From an uncultured Algibacter sp. (lineage in GTDB: Bacteria; Bacteroidota; Bacteroidia; Flavobacteriales; Flavobacteriaceae), in NCBI RefSeq assembly GCF_905480415.1, contig NZ_CAJQQI010000107.1:1-37542 (forward strand): a stretch of 37,542 nt of DNA. Direction: 5' to 3'. Numbering within the stretch: position 1 is the first letter of the stretch; each line of letters starts with the position of its first letter. Position numbers and translations under genes: made by a program. Below the pieces are notes generated by a model. That model did not search any database and was not told the DNA's origin. It worked only from the letters and a program-made list of their open reading frames with translations. Below, piece by piece: positions 15,771 to 24,702 of this stretch.

Positions 15771-17425
15771 TAATCCAAAACAAATTCTAAGGGCTGTCCT
15801 ATAGCTCCATTCGGGAAACTGATTCCTAAAAGCGCCGACATGGTTGGTGCGATATCGGTTATTTCCGTTTTTCGCAAGGTCTGTCCGTGCTTAATGCCTT
15901 TACCAAAGAATAAAAGCGGCACATGAGTATCGTAATTTAAACCGCTCCCATGAGTAGAGCCTGTTTTACCATATGAAATATATGCTGGATCTTCAATTAT
16001 TAAAACATCTCCAGAACGTTTTTGGTTGAAACCTTTTTGTAATAAATTCTCCACTCCATCTGCAAAATGCACTGTACTCATTGTGGATGCTGAATACGCT
16101 TTATAAACATTTTTATAGGTAATAATTTCGTTAACTATAGCTTCTTGGACATCATCAAGATCTAAATCCAATGCTTTTATTTTTTCTCTGTTTAAAAATA
16201 TTTGATTATTACTTATATTTTCAATTAAACCCTCGGTTTCAAAAGCATTTTTCATAAATACACTTAATTTCGTTTTTAAAGAAACATTGTTTAAATAACC
16301 AGCAGGGATTTTAACACTTTTTAAATATGATGGGACATTAATAGCTCCATGATCTGATGTTAGAAAAACGGTGTAATTACCTTTTCCAACTTCCGAGTCT
16401 AAAACCTTTAAAATATGTTCTAAATCTTTATCTAATCGAATGTAAGTGTCTTCAATTTCTTTTGAGTTTACTCCAAAATTATGACCAATATAATCGGTGC
16501 TTGAAAAACTAACTGTTAAAACATCAGTAATATTATCTTTCCCTAGTTGCTCATTTTTAATGGCTTCAATAGCAAAATCTGCAACAATACTATTGCCATA
16601 AGGACTCACTTTTAAAATATCAAACCCTGCATTTTGTTGAGATAATTTTTTCAAATCATAAGGAAATGTTGCCGTTTCTTTTCCTTTAAAACCACCTTCA
16701 AAAGTATTCAAATCAGAGCCACTTTCAGTGTAAGTAGAAATATCATATAATGTATTCCAGTCTTTCAAATATGATTCTGCAATTTTAGATGCATTAAAAC
16801 TTTTTACCCATTTTGGTAAATCTTTCATGTAGTACGTACTTGATATAAAATTACCTTCATCTTTGCCTCTAAACCAATAGGCCGCATTTGCAGAATGACC
16901 AGCGGGTAAAATGGCACCTCTATCTTTAATTGAAATACCAATACTTTTCCCTTTTGATTGAGTAAACAATCTGTTTTCATCAGCAAAAGTTGTCGTTTTC
17001 ATTCTATGTGGAGACATGCGTTCTAAATCGGAATCTGTGCCGACGGCTAAAACAGAATAATCTCCAGCACAATAAACCATATTTTTGGTTTCCTTATCAT
17101 ACCAATCATTAGCAATAACACCATGATATTTTGGCGTAGTCCCTGTGAATACAGAAGCATGCCCTGGCCCTGTTTTAGTTGGAATATAATTAAAATGATT
17201 GTTTTTACAATTAAATCCTTCTCTCATCATACGTTTAAAACCACCTTCTCCATATTTACTATAAAACCGAGTTAAGTAGTCATAACGCATTTGATCTACC
17301 ACAATACCAACGACTAGTTTTGGATTATTATTAATAATTGTATTATTTTCTGAAGGTATTTGATTTTGAGCTTTACATGAAAAGCATGCTATAAAAATAA
17401 AAGACAGGTAAAGTATATTTTTCAT
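15770..17425 (-). CDS. PafA-like alkaline phosphatase, exported
   Basis: A 551-residue enzyme of the alkaline phosphatase superfamily. The exported N-terminus ends FIACFSCKAQ, so Cys17 may be lipidated, though plain cleavage after Ala19 is also possible. Metal ligand Asp44 is in VVGIVVDQMRYDY and the nucleophile is Thr85 in PTKTGPGHASVFTGTTP. Further ligands are in SSTDYIGHNFG and TSDHGAINVP near residues 310-360, with a late THGSGLNYDTHVPLLFFG. The threonine nucleophile places it with PafA of Flavobacterium and Elizabethkingia, which is calcium-activated and acts on phosphomonoesters outside the cell. It is first in an operon with the nuclease and has a good -7 element 23 bp before its start. 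Confidence 0.9.
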   Translation of the reverse strand: MKNILYLSFIFIACFSCKAQNQIPSENNTIINNNPKLVVGIVVDQMRYDYLTRFYSKYGEGGFKRMMREGFNCKNNHFNYIPTKTGPGHASVFTGTTPKYHGVIANDWYDKETKNMVYCAGDYSVLAVGTDSDLERMSPHRMKTTTFADENRLFTQSKGKSIGISIKDRGAILPAGHSANAAYWFRGKDEGNFISSTYYMKDLPKWVKSFNASKIAESYLKDWNTLYDISTYTESGSDLNTFEGGFKGKETATFPYDLKKLSQQNAGFDILKVSPYGNSIVADFAIEAIKNEQLGKDNITDVLTVSFSSTDYIGHNFGVNSKEIEDTYIRLDKDLEHILKVLDSEVGKGNYTVFLTSDHGAINVPSYLKSVKIPAGYLNNVSLKTKLSVFMKNAFETEGLIENISNNQIFLNREKIKALDLDLDDVQEAIVNEIITYKNVYKAYSASTMSTVHFADGVENLLQKGFNQKRSGDVLIIEDPAYISYGKTGSTHGSGLNYDTHVPLLFFGKGIKHGQTLRKTEITDIAPTMSALLGISFPNGAIGQPLEFVLD

Positions 17426-17447
17426 AATTTGTTTAAATTTCTATTTC

Positions 17448-17455
17448 AAAAATAC
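17448..17455 (-). promoter_or_regulatory. -7 promoter element for the phosphatase-nuclease operon
   Basis: The minus strand reads TATTTTTG, a perfect match to the Bacteroidota -7 consensus, giving a predicted leader of about 19 nt before the phosphatase ATG. Confidence 0.55.
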
Positions 17456-17534
17456 GCTTTTTAAGACATCATAATTTAAATTTAAAGTTAAATTGGTGTA
17501 AGTTTTTTTTACTTTAGCAACTACAAATTTATAT

Positions 17535-18272
17535 ATGACATACCTCCATAATATAGGCGCCTATTTTTTAATGATTGCTGAAATGTTTCGCAAACCAACA
17601 AAATGGTCCGTTATGAAGCAATTGATTCTTAAAGATGTAGATGACTTAATTATTGGCTCTCTTGGTATTGTTGCATTTATATCCTTTTTTGTTGGAGGTG
17701 TCGTTACCATTCAAACAGCTCTAAATATTAACAACCCTCTAATACCAAAATATTTAGTAGGTTTTGCCACAAGACAATCTATTATATTAGAGTTTGCACC
17801 TACGTTCATGTCTATTATTATGGCAGGAAAAGTGGGTTCGTTTATAACTTCTAGCATTGGTACGATGCGGGTAACAGAGCAAATTGACGCATTGGAAGTC
17901 ATGGGTATTAACGCACTAAATTACTTAGTTTTTCCTAAGTTTATTTCTATGTTATTATACCCTTTCATAATTTCTATTGCCATGTTTTTAGGAATTCTTG
18001 GCGGAATGGCTGCCTGTGTTTATGGTGGCTTTAGTACACTTGAAGATTATATTGTTGGTATTCAAACCGATTTTGAAACGTTTCATGTTGTATATGCTTT
18101 TATTAAAACCTTTGCATTTGCATTTCTTCTAGCCACCATACCATCATTTCATGGCTTTTACATGAAAGGTGGCGCTTTAGAAGTTGGAAAAGCGAGTACA
18201 ACCTCTTTTGTATGGACTAGTGTAGCTATTATTGTTTTAAACTATTTCCTAACCCAGATGTTATTAAGCTAA
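17535..18272 (+). CDS. mlaE: MlaE-type ABC transporter permease
   Basis: The 245-residue protein matches the MlaE/TrbH permease family for phospholipid transport between the envelope membranes. Family signatures are FVGGVVTIQTALN near residue 53, GKVGSFITSSIGTMRVTEQIDALEVMGINAL in the middle and the P-x-F-H-G-F-Y-M-K-G-G loop near 205. About five membrane segments are present. Its stop overlaps the start of the ATPase gene (TAATG). In Proteobacteria MlaE works with an MCE protein (MlaD); no MCE gene is in this window. A near-consensus TACTTTAG at 17510-17517 may be its -7 element. Confidence 0.9.
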   Translation: MTYLHNIGAYFLMIAEMFRKPTKWSVMKQLILKDVDDLIIGSLGIVAFISFFVGGVVTIQTALNINNPLIPKYLVGFATRQSIILEFAPTFMSIIMAGKVGSFITSSIGTMRVTEQIDALEVMGINALNYLVFPKFISMLLYPFIISIAMFLGILGGMAACVYGGFSTLEDYIVGIQTDFETFHVVYAFIKTFAFAFLLATIPSFHGFYMKGGALEVGKASTTSFVWTSVAIIVLNYFLTQMLLS

Positions 18273-19039
18273 TGATTGAAGTTAAAAATTTACATAAGTC
18301 GTTTGGTGGCGTAGAAGTTTTAAAAGGAATTAGTACAACTTTTGAAAAAGGCAAAACCAATCTTATTATAGGACAAAGTGGTTCTGGAAAAACTGTTTTT
18401 TTAAAATGTCTATTAGGCTTATTTGATTACGAAGAAGGTACAATAGCCTACGATGGTAAAATATTTTCACAGCTTACCGAAGCCGAAAAACGGAATATGC
18501 GCGCCAAGATTGGCATGGTATTCCAAGGGAGCGCTTTATTTGACTCTATGACTATCGCACAAAATGTGATGTTTCCACTCAAAATGTTTACCAAACAAAG
18601 TAAAAGCGAAATGGAAGACCGTGTAGATTTTGTTTTAAAACGTGTTAATTTAGATGATGCTCATAATAAAATGCCAAGTGAGGCCTCTGGAGGCATGCAA
18701 AAACGCGTTGCAATAGCACGCGCCATAGTGAATAACCCTAAGTATTTATTTTGTGATGAACCCAACTCTGGCTTAGATCCAAAAACAGCCATCGTTATAG
18801 ATAACCTTATTCAAGAAATAACAGATGAATATCAAATTACTACGGTGGTAAATTCACATGATATGAACTCGGTTATGGAAATTGGCGAAAAAATTGTATT
18901 CTTAAAAAATGGATTAAAAGCATGGGAAGGATCGAATAAAACCATATTCAAGACAGACAATGAAGTCGTTACAGATTTTGTTTATTCTTCCAACCTATTT
19001 AAAAAAGTACGCAAAATGTATATTGATGATAATGAGTAA
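18272..19039 (+). CDS. mlaF: MlaF-type ABC transporter ATPase
   Basis: A 255-residue ATP-binding subunit. Walker A is GQSGSGKT at residues 34-41, the Q-loop is in GMVFQGSALFDSMTIAQNV, the ABC signature is EASGGMQKRVAIARAI and Walker B is YLFCDEPNSGLDP. FQGSALFDSMT and VNSHDMNSVMEIGEKI are typical of MlaF, the partner of the permease just upstream. The one-base overlap with that gene implies coupled translation. The substrate is inferred to be phospholipid moving between inner and outer membrane. The gene converges on the DUF389 gene. Confidence 0.93.
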   Translation: MIEVKNLHKSFGGVEVLKGISTTFEKGKTNLIIGQSGSGKTVFLKCLLGLFDYEEGTIAYDGKIFSQLTEAEKRNMRAKIGMVFQGSALFDSMTIAQNVMFPLKMFTKQSKSEMEDRVDFVLKRVNLDDAHNKMPSEASGGMQKRVAIARAIVNNPKYLFCDEPNSGLDPKTAIVIDNLIQEITDEYQITTVVNSHDMNSVMEIGEKIVFLKNGLKAWEGSNKTIFKTDNEVVTDFVYSSNLFKKVRKMYIDDNE

Positions 19040-19040
19040 C

Positions 19041-20525
19041 TTAATTCCTCTTTACTCGTATTTTTTCAGTCTTTAGTTCTCGTTTTAACCACAATAACAA
19101 TTCGCCTTCTTTAACACCAACAATACTGTCATTTAATGAAGATTTCCATTTCACATTAGCAACGTTCAATGTGTCTACTTTTATAAAATCCTGTGATTCT
19201 AGCATTTTGGCAAAACCAAAATATTCTAAATCATTAAACCTAATTTTAGCATCTTTAGCCAAAGTAGAAAAGGCTATCCCACCTGAAACATTTTGAGCTT
19301 CTAATTGTTGGTTAAGTCCCGAAATATTTTCTTGTAATTTGCTTATTTCGTTGTGCAATCCAGAGATGATATTATCTTTTTTATCAAGTTCCATAATTGC
19401 CCTATCATAGGCTTCAGAGATTTTATCAAAACTTCTATTCTTATTCCCACTTATATCTAAATAAAAATCGCTAATCTTAGCATAACCTTTTAATTCATTA
19501 CGCAAATCGGTTTCCGTAGCTTCAGCAATTTCACCATTAAAGTAAAGTGTGATTTTTTTGTCGGCTGTATTTATTGTTCCTTTTTGAAACCAAAGTTCAT
19601 TATTTGATCTTACTTCATCAGCGATAAAGCTATTATAATCGTTCTCAAAACCACTGTTTTTCAACACCCTTAAAAAGGTAATAGTAGGATAAATCATTAC
19701 CAAAATAGCTACCAACGCAGCAAATCTTGATATACGTCTTCTTTTAGCAGAATTGGCATATTTAAGCATTGGAAATCTAAGAACTTTGAGCACAATAAAA
19801 GTTGCTAAAGCAATAAATATGGTGTTGATAGTAAATAAATTCATTGCTCCTAAAAAATAAGACCAATTGCCATCTGCTAAACCATATCCAGCTGTACATA
19901 ATGGTGGCATTAACGCTGTAGCAATAGCCACACCAAAAATTACGGAGGCAATGGTTCCTTTTTTAGTACGTGCTATGATTAATGCCAAACCACCGAAAAA
20001 GGCAATTAGTACATCACGAATATCAGGTTTTACACGACCCAATAATTCTGAAGTTTCCTGATTTCCAAGAGGAAAAAATTTAAAAAACAAATACGCCGTT
20101 AATAAACTTAGAACAATCATTATCGCTAAGTTAATTAGCGATTTTTTTAAGGTATCAATATCATTAATTGCAATGGACATTCCAATCCCTAATATTGGCC
20201 CCATTAATGGCGAAATTAACATAGCTCCAATTACTACAGCAGTAGAATCCGCATTTAATCCTATTGAAGCTACAAAAATAGAACATATTAAAATCCAAGC
20301 CGTTGCACCTTTAAAAGAAATATCTCCTTTTATCGCAGCTATGGTTGCATCCCTGTCAGTATCATCTCTAAAGTCTAAAAGCTCACTTAAAAACGTCCTA
20401 ACACTTACAAATAAGCCTTTAGCATCTTGTTTTACAGCTTCCTTTTTTTCTTCTACAGCTTTATCCTTATCTAATTGCTGTTGTTGCTCTTCCTCAGAAA
20501 AATTGAATTTACTTTCGTTACTCAT
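19041..20525 (-). CDS. DUF389 membrane protein (TIGR00341-like)
   Basis: A 494-residue protein in three parts. The N-terminus is charged (about residues 1-65). A membrane domain of about six helices (about 70-285) contains the DUF389 signatures ADSTAVVIGAMLISPLMGPI and ATALMPPLCTAGYGL. A soluble C-terminal part holds a coiled-coil at about 385-425 rich in E, L and K. DUF389 proteins have no proven activity; the conserved Pro-Leu-Met-Gly-Pro repeat pair suggests a channel or transporter. It is last in an operon with manC (2 nt gap) and the SprT-like gene. Confidence 0.88.
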   Translation of the reverse strand: MSNESKFNFSEEEQQQQLDKDKAVEEKKEAVKQDAKGLFVSVRTFLSELLDFRDDTDRDATIAAIKGDISFKGATAWILICSIFVASIGLNADSTAVVIGAMLISPLMGPILGIGMSIAINDIDTLKKSLINLAIMIVLSLLTAYLFFKFFPLGNQETSELLGRVKPDIRDVLIAFFGGLALIIARTKKGTIASVIFGVAIATALMPPLCTAGYGLADGNWSYFLGAMNLFTINTIFIALATFIVLKVLRFPMLKYANSAKRRRISRFAALVAILVMIYPTITFLRVLKNSGFENDYNSFIADEVRSNNELWFQKGTINTADKKITLYFNGEIAEATETDLRNELKGYAKISDFYLDISGNKNRSFDKISEAYDRAIMELDKKDNIISGLHNEISKLQENISGLNQQLEAQNVSGGIAFSTLAKDAKIRFNDLEYFGFAKMLESQDFIKVDTLNVANVKWKSSLNDSIVGVKEGELLLWLKRELKTEKIRVKRN

Positions 20526-20527
20526 AA

Positions 20528-21607
20528 TTAACCATATTGTTCTCCAAATTTATCCTTAACCTGTTGGAGCGTTTTCTTGATATCTTGTTCTTTTGACTTA
20601 GGAAAGATAAGCAAAACTTCTTCTTTATCAACAACAATATAATCTTGTAAACCATCAATAACAACAATTTTATCATTTTCGGTTCTTATCATATTCCCAG
20701 ATGAATCTTCCGCTAAAGTTCTTGCATTCACGACAGCATTATTAGATTCATCCTTATCTAATTTATCATATAAACTGCCCCAAGTACCTAAATCATTCCA
20801 ATCAAATTCCGCAGCAATTACACAAACATTACTTGATTTTTCCATAATCGCATAATCCACGGAAATGTTTTCTGCCTTAGGGTAATTATCTCGAATAAAA
20901 TCATCTTCAAAATCGGTATTGTAAACGGCAATTCCATTTTCAAATACATCATATAGTTCAGGTTGATTATTTTGAAACGCTTCAACTACACTTTTTACAC
21001 TCCACATAAAAATTCCAGCATTCCATAAAAAATTCCCTTGTGCAATAAATTCTTTGGCTGTATTGTAGTCTGGTTTTTCTCTAAACTGATTTACAGATTT
21101 TATGGCTTCCACAGAAGACTTATCGTATTCAATATAACCGTAACCTGTGTTTGGAAATGTTGGTTGTATTCCCAGAGTCATTAAAGTGTTATTTTCAGCA
21201 CAAAAATCGAAGGCTTGCTGAACATTTTTTGAAAATGTTTTCTCATCCTCAATCCAATGATCACTTGGAGCCACAATCATAAGGGCATCTGGATTTTCCT
21301 TCTGAATCTTTAAGGACGCATATAAAATACAAGGTGCAGTGTTACGCATTGCAGGCTCTAAAACCACCTGGCGTTGTTCAACTTCTGGCAATTGTTCTAA
21401 AACCAAATCATTATAACGCTCATTAGTCAAAATGAAAATATTTTCTTTTGGAATCAAGTCTGCTAAACGGTGAAATGTTTTTTGTATTAAGGTATCACCA
21501 GTTCCAAGCATATCATGAAACTGCTTTGGGAAATCTTCGGTACTAACTGGCCAAAATCTAGATCCTACGCCTCCAGCCATTAATATGGCATAATAGTTTT
21601 TATTCAT
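20528..21607 (-). CDS. manC: Mannose-1-phosphate guanylyltransferase
   Basis: The enzyme makes GDP-mannose from mannose 1-phosphate and GTP for surface glycans. The 359-residue protein has the nucleotidyltransferase signature AGGVGSRFWPVSTEDFPKQF at about residues 11-30, EPAMRNTAPCILYASL near 83, the metal-binding APSDHWI near 113, and NFLWNAGIFMW near 193. It is the single-domain type without the C-terminal mannose-phosphate isomerase of the long ManC/AlgA enzymes. It starts 4 bp after the SprT-like gene and ends 2 bp before DUF389, so the three are probably one transcript. Confidence 0.93.
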   Translation of the reverse strand: MNKNYYAILMAGGVGSRFWPVSTEDFPKQFHDMLGTGDTLIQKTFHRLADLIPKENIFILTNERYNDLVLEQLPEVEQRQVVLEPAMRNTAPCILYASLKIQKENPDALMIVAPSDHWIEDEKTFSKNVQQAFDFCAENNTLMTLGIQPTFPNTGYGYIEYDKSSVEAIKSVNQFREKPDYNTAKEFIAQGNFLWNAGIFMWSVKSVVEAFQNNQPELYDVFENGIAVYNTDFEDDFIRDNYPKAENISVDYAIMEKSSNVCVIAAEFDWNDLGTWGSLYDKLDKDESNNAVVNARTLAEDSSGNMIRTENDKIVVIDGLQDYIVVDKEEVLLIFPKSKEQDIKKTLQQVKDKFGEQYG

Positions 21608-21611
21608 TTTT

Positions 21612-22208
21612 TTAATTTATCAATTCTACTTCTGCATTAGGATTAAAGAGATATATCTTTCCTGTTTTAAGTTCTAGACATTGATAACGCTTAACACGCT
21701 TTTCTCCCATTTTAAATATTTTCCCATTGTACAATTTAAAAGTACACCCTAAAGGTACTTCAAAAATAAAGGTTTTATTATTTGGTTCATCGAATTGCTT
21801 TAAAGCTAAGGCCAATTGGACATCTGTATCGCTAGATGCTTTTGGGTTTATAAAATGTTTAGCTAATAAAGGCAATATATTATTTGGAAAAATTTCTGGA
21901 TTTAAAAAAGGCAACATTAAATGTTGAAAAGTGCGTTTCCATTCTAGACCATGTGGTTTTATAAATTTACCATAAGCCTTATAGGCCTCAAAATGGGCGA
22001 TTTCATGAATTAATGTAATTAAAAAACGGTATGTATTTAAATTCGAATTTATGGTTATTTGATGCTTTCCATTTGGTAAGCTCCTGTAATCACCATGACG
22101 TGTTTTACGTTCGTTTTTAATTTTAATCAATAAATTATCCTGTTCTAAAAGGCTTAAAACTGATGCTAGGGCATTTATTGGAATGTATTCTTTAAGCTGG
22201 TTTTGCAT
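21612..22208 (-). CDS. SprT-like zinc metallopeptidase domain protein
   Basis: A 198-residue cytoplasmic protein of the SprT/Spartan fold. The zinc site is HEIAH at residues 68-72, with a third ligand at His86 in KPHGLEWKRTF. The C-terminal part has a strand-rich region, FKLYNGKIFKMGEKRVKRYQ, where other SprT proteins carry a zinc ribbon; the cysteines are missing here. Eukaryotic Spartan degrades DNA-protein crosslinks, but the bacterial role is not settled. It is the first gene of the sprT-manC-DUF389 set. Confidence 0.85.
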   Translation of the reverse strand: MQNQLKEYIPINALASVLSLLEQDNLLIKIKNERKTRHGDYRSLPNGKHQITINSNLNTYRFLITLIHEIAHFEAYKAYGKFIKPHGLEWKRTFQHLMLPFLNPEIFPNNILPLLAKHFINPKASSDTDVQLALALKQFDEPNNKTFIFEVPLGCTFKLYNGKIFKMGEKRVKRYQCLELKTGKIYLFNPNAEVELIN

Positions 22209-22292
22209 TACAGCTAAAATAGAAGAATTCTTGAAAAGACAAACTGAACTTGCGTAACTTTCTTAGAAAAAAAATATAACTTGGTTTAACTA

Positions 22293-22928
22293 TCATAACA
22301 TCCCCAAAAGCTTATCCATACTATCAAATGTAGTGTTAGCTTCTGATTGTAATTCATTATTGTAATCGTGCTCAGTATACCCATAAACATCAAAACCTCC
22401 TAATTTAGCTGCTCTTATACCAGAAATACTGTCTTCAATTACTAAACATTCATTTGGTTTAAAACCCATAGTTTCTGCCGCCCACAAAAATATATCGGGT
22501 TCTGGTTTCCATTTTTGAATAGCATAGCAACTAAAAATGTTACTTTCAAAAAAAGGCAATAAACCTGTAATTTCAAGGTTCAATCTAATTTTATTTTCTG
22601 GTCCGCTAGACGCGACGCAAAAAGGAATCGTTAAATTTTCAATAACATCTTGTATACCTTTAATTGGCTGAATCTTTTCTCGAAAAGCCTCAAATGTATT
22701 TATGCGATAGTCTGTCTCAAAATTAATAGGAAGTGGTTTGTTAATGCGTTTCGAAATGAATTCCATACACCGGTTAAATGCCTTTCCTTTTAAACTAATT
22801 AAAGATTCTTCAACATTCATATTAGCTCCTAAATAATTCGCCATATCCACCAAAACTCCAATAGCTATGGATTCACTATCGATTAAAACGCCATCGCAAT
22901 CGAAAATAATACACTTGTATTTACTCAT
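22293..22928 (-). CDS. HAD-family phosphatase, phosphoglucomutase-like subgroup
   Basis: A 211-residue haloacid dehalogenase-fold hydrolase. Asp10 and Asp12 in CIIFDCDGVLIDSES are nucleophile and acid, the CVASSG segment supplies motif II, the lysine is in QKWKPEPDIFLWA and the metal acids are in CLVIEDSISGIRAAKLGG. The helical cap of about 70 residues between motifs I and II places it with beta-phosphoglucomutase and small sugar-phosphate phosphatases. The substrate is not predictable. It follows the SDR gene after 3 bp. Confidence 0.9.
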   Translation of the reverse strand: MSKYKCIIFDCDGVLIDSESIAIGVLVDMANYLGANMNVEESLISLKGKAFNRCMEFISKRINKPLPINFETDYRINTFEAFREKIQPIKGIQDVIENLTIPFCVASSGPENKIRLNLEITGLLPFFESNIFSCYAIQKWKPEPDIFLWAAETMGFKPNECLVIEDSISGIRAAKLGGFDVYGYTEHDYNNELQSEANTTFDSMDKLLGML

Positions 22929-22931
22929 AAA

Positions 22932-23615
22932 TTATGGCGTAGAATTAGAAACCTGCAACAATTTTCCGTTGTAATATTTATTCCCATTTAAAGAAAAATC
23001 AAAGATATATTCTGCCATTTCTAATGCTGTAGTTGGTGCTTGATACCCCGGAAAAGCCTCTTCTAGCATTTCGGTTTGTACAGCTCCTAAAGCCAATACA
23101 TTAAATGAAATACCCGATTCTTTATATTCCTCGGCTAGTAATTCTGTTAATGTTATTACTGCGGCCTTACTTGAACTATAAGCTGCTAAACCTGGGAACT
23201 TCATACTACCCTGAACGCCTCCCATAGAACTTATAGTTACTACATGACTTTCCTTTTTCATGAATGGTAATACCACTCTTGTTAATTCTGAAACACCAAA
23301 AACATTGGTTTTATAAACGTGTTCAAAATCTTCTAAATTAGTTTCTGCAAATGGCTTATTTAGTAGTGTACCTGCATTGTTGATTAAAACATCTACTTGA
23401 CTCCACTCTTTCTTAATGAAGTCCTCAACATTCTTATAAGCATTAGAATCACCCAAATCGAATGAAAACGCGGTGACATTATCTAAATCTAAACTTTGAA
23501 TAGGTTTTTCATTCCGCGAAAGTGCTAAAACGTTATGACCTCCATTAGCAAATAATTTCACTAACTCAAAACCAATACCTCTACTAGTCCCTGTAATTAT
23601 AATATTTTTACTCAT
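22932..23615 (-). CDS. Short-chain dehydrogenase/reductase
   Basis: A 227-residue classical SDR. The cofactor loop TGTSRGIG is at residues 8-15, NNAG at 79-82, and the catalytic Ser130, Tyr146 and Lys150 are in ISSMGG and AAYSSSKAA. An Arg in LALSRNEKP after the second strand favours NADPH. The substrate is unknown. The start overlaps the M28 peptidase gene by 8 bp and the HAD gene follows after 3 bp, so it is the middle gene of a three-gene operon. Confidence 0.92.
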   Translation of the reverse strand: MSKNIIITGTSRGIGFELVKLFANGGHNVLALSRNEKPIQSLDLDNVTAFSFDLGDSNAYKNVEDFIKKEWSQVDVLINNAGTLLNKPFAETNLEDFEHVYKTNVFGVSELTRVVLPFMKKESHVVTISSMGGVQGSMKFPGLAAYSSSKAAVITLTELLAEEYKESGISFNVLALGAVQTEMLEEAFPGYQAPTTALEMAEYIFDFSLNGNKYYNGKLLQVSNSTP

Positions 23616-24558
23616 AGTTCATTTTTATTTCCTTTTCAGGAGTATTAATCATCCCTTCTAAGGCCGGAATCATTTTATTCATAAAGCTAGTCATGTGATT
23701 AAAATCCATTTTATCCGCTTCATCGTCTACATGATGGTAATAATCAAAATTAGTGAAATCGAAAGTAGAAATAGCATGTGCAGGTATACCAAATTGGTTG
23801 TAAAATGGAAAATTATCAGAACGTTTAAACAATTCATATGATTTGGCTTGCGGCAAAAACCCAACAATTTCAGTATTGGTATAAGTATTTAGCTTTTTAG
23901 CCATGTTAGATAAATCATGACCCGATATATATGCCATAATTTCATTTTCAGCTCTAGGTACGCCAATCATTTCAAAATTAATCATGGTATAAAGATCTAG
24001 ATTAGCATTCTTGAGGCGTTCTGATAAATGACCAGAGCCTTTCAATCCCATTTCTTCAGCAGAAAATAAGGTAAATAGAATGCTTCGTTTATTGTTTTTA
24101 GTTTTTGAAAAGTATTTTGCCCATTCTAAAACTGCCACGGTGCCAGATGCATCATCATTAGCTCCGTTTGCAATACTATCTCCATCAACTGTTTTTGCCC
24201 TTCCTATATGATCGTAGTGCGCACCAAGAATAACAAACTCGTTTTTTAAATCTGAATCGTTGCCTTCTATAAAACCAACCACATTATAGCCAATAACGTC
24301 TTTTACATTAAAACTATCTCTATAGGTTTCGAAATAAGGTTTGATATTATTTTCTTTGAATAGGTTTTCAATATAAATGGCAGCTTTTTCAATACCCTTG
24401 CTTCCTGTGCTTCTACCTTCTAATTCATCTAAAGCCAAATATTCTAAACTAGATTTTACCTGGTCTTTAGTTATTTCAATTGTTTTAACACTTTTTTCAA
24501 TTGTAGATTTACAACCCAGAATAATTATAAAAATAAGGGCATAAAAAAATTTATTCAT
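23608..24558 (-). CDS. M28-family zinc peptidase, lipoprotein
   Basis: A 316-residue exported aminopeptidase-type enzyme. The lipobox IIILGC puts lipidated Cys16 at the mature N-terminus. Two-zinc ligands can be read as His114 in GAHYDHIG, Asp135 in NGANDDASG, the catalytic pair Glu168-Glu169 in FSAEEMGLKGS, and later ligands in INFEMIG and the final FDYYHHVDDEADKMD. M28 peptidases remove N-terminal residues from peptides. The lipid anchor suggests it works at the outer membrane on imported or periplasmic peptides. It heads the operon with SDR and HAD genes. A near-consensus -7 (TATCTTTA, minus strand) lies at 24578-24585. Confidence 0.92.
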   Translation of the reverse strand: MNKFFYALIFIIILGCKSTIEKSVKTIEITKDQVKSSLEYLALDELEGRSTGSKGIEKAAIYIENLFKENNIKPYFETYRDSFNVKDVIGYNVVGFIEGNDSDLKNEFVILGAHYDHIGRAKTVDGDSIANGANDDASGTVAVLEWAKYFSKTKNNKRSILFTLFSAEEMGLKGSGHLSERLKNANLDLYTMINFEMIGVPRAENEIMAYISGHDLSNMAKKLNTYTNTEIVGFLPQAKSYELFKRSDNFPFYNQFGIPAHAISTFDFTNFDYYHHVDDEADKMDFNHMTSFMNKMIPALEGMINTPEKEIKMNYE

Positions 24559-24702
24559 ACAAGATTTAATTTGAGTTTAAAGATAAAAAACTCTCAGTAA
24601 CCATTCTACTTTTTATTATTGTTTAAATAACAACCATTGAAAGCCTCACTAACTTCTTGCGTAACCCGTTAAAAATCATTAACTTGGTTAAAACAAACAA
24701 CT

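Noticed and set aside
20173-20559. Plus-strand open frame of 128 codons opposite DUF389
   Set aside because: It is low-complexity and Ser-rich, and mirrors the codon pattern of the well-supported minus-strand gene.
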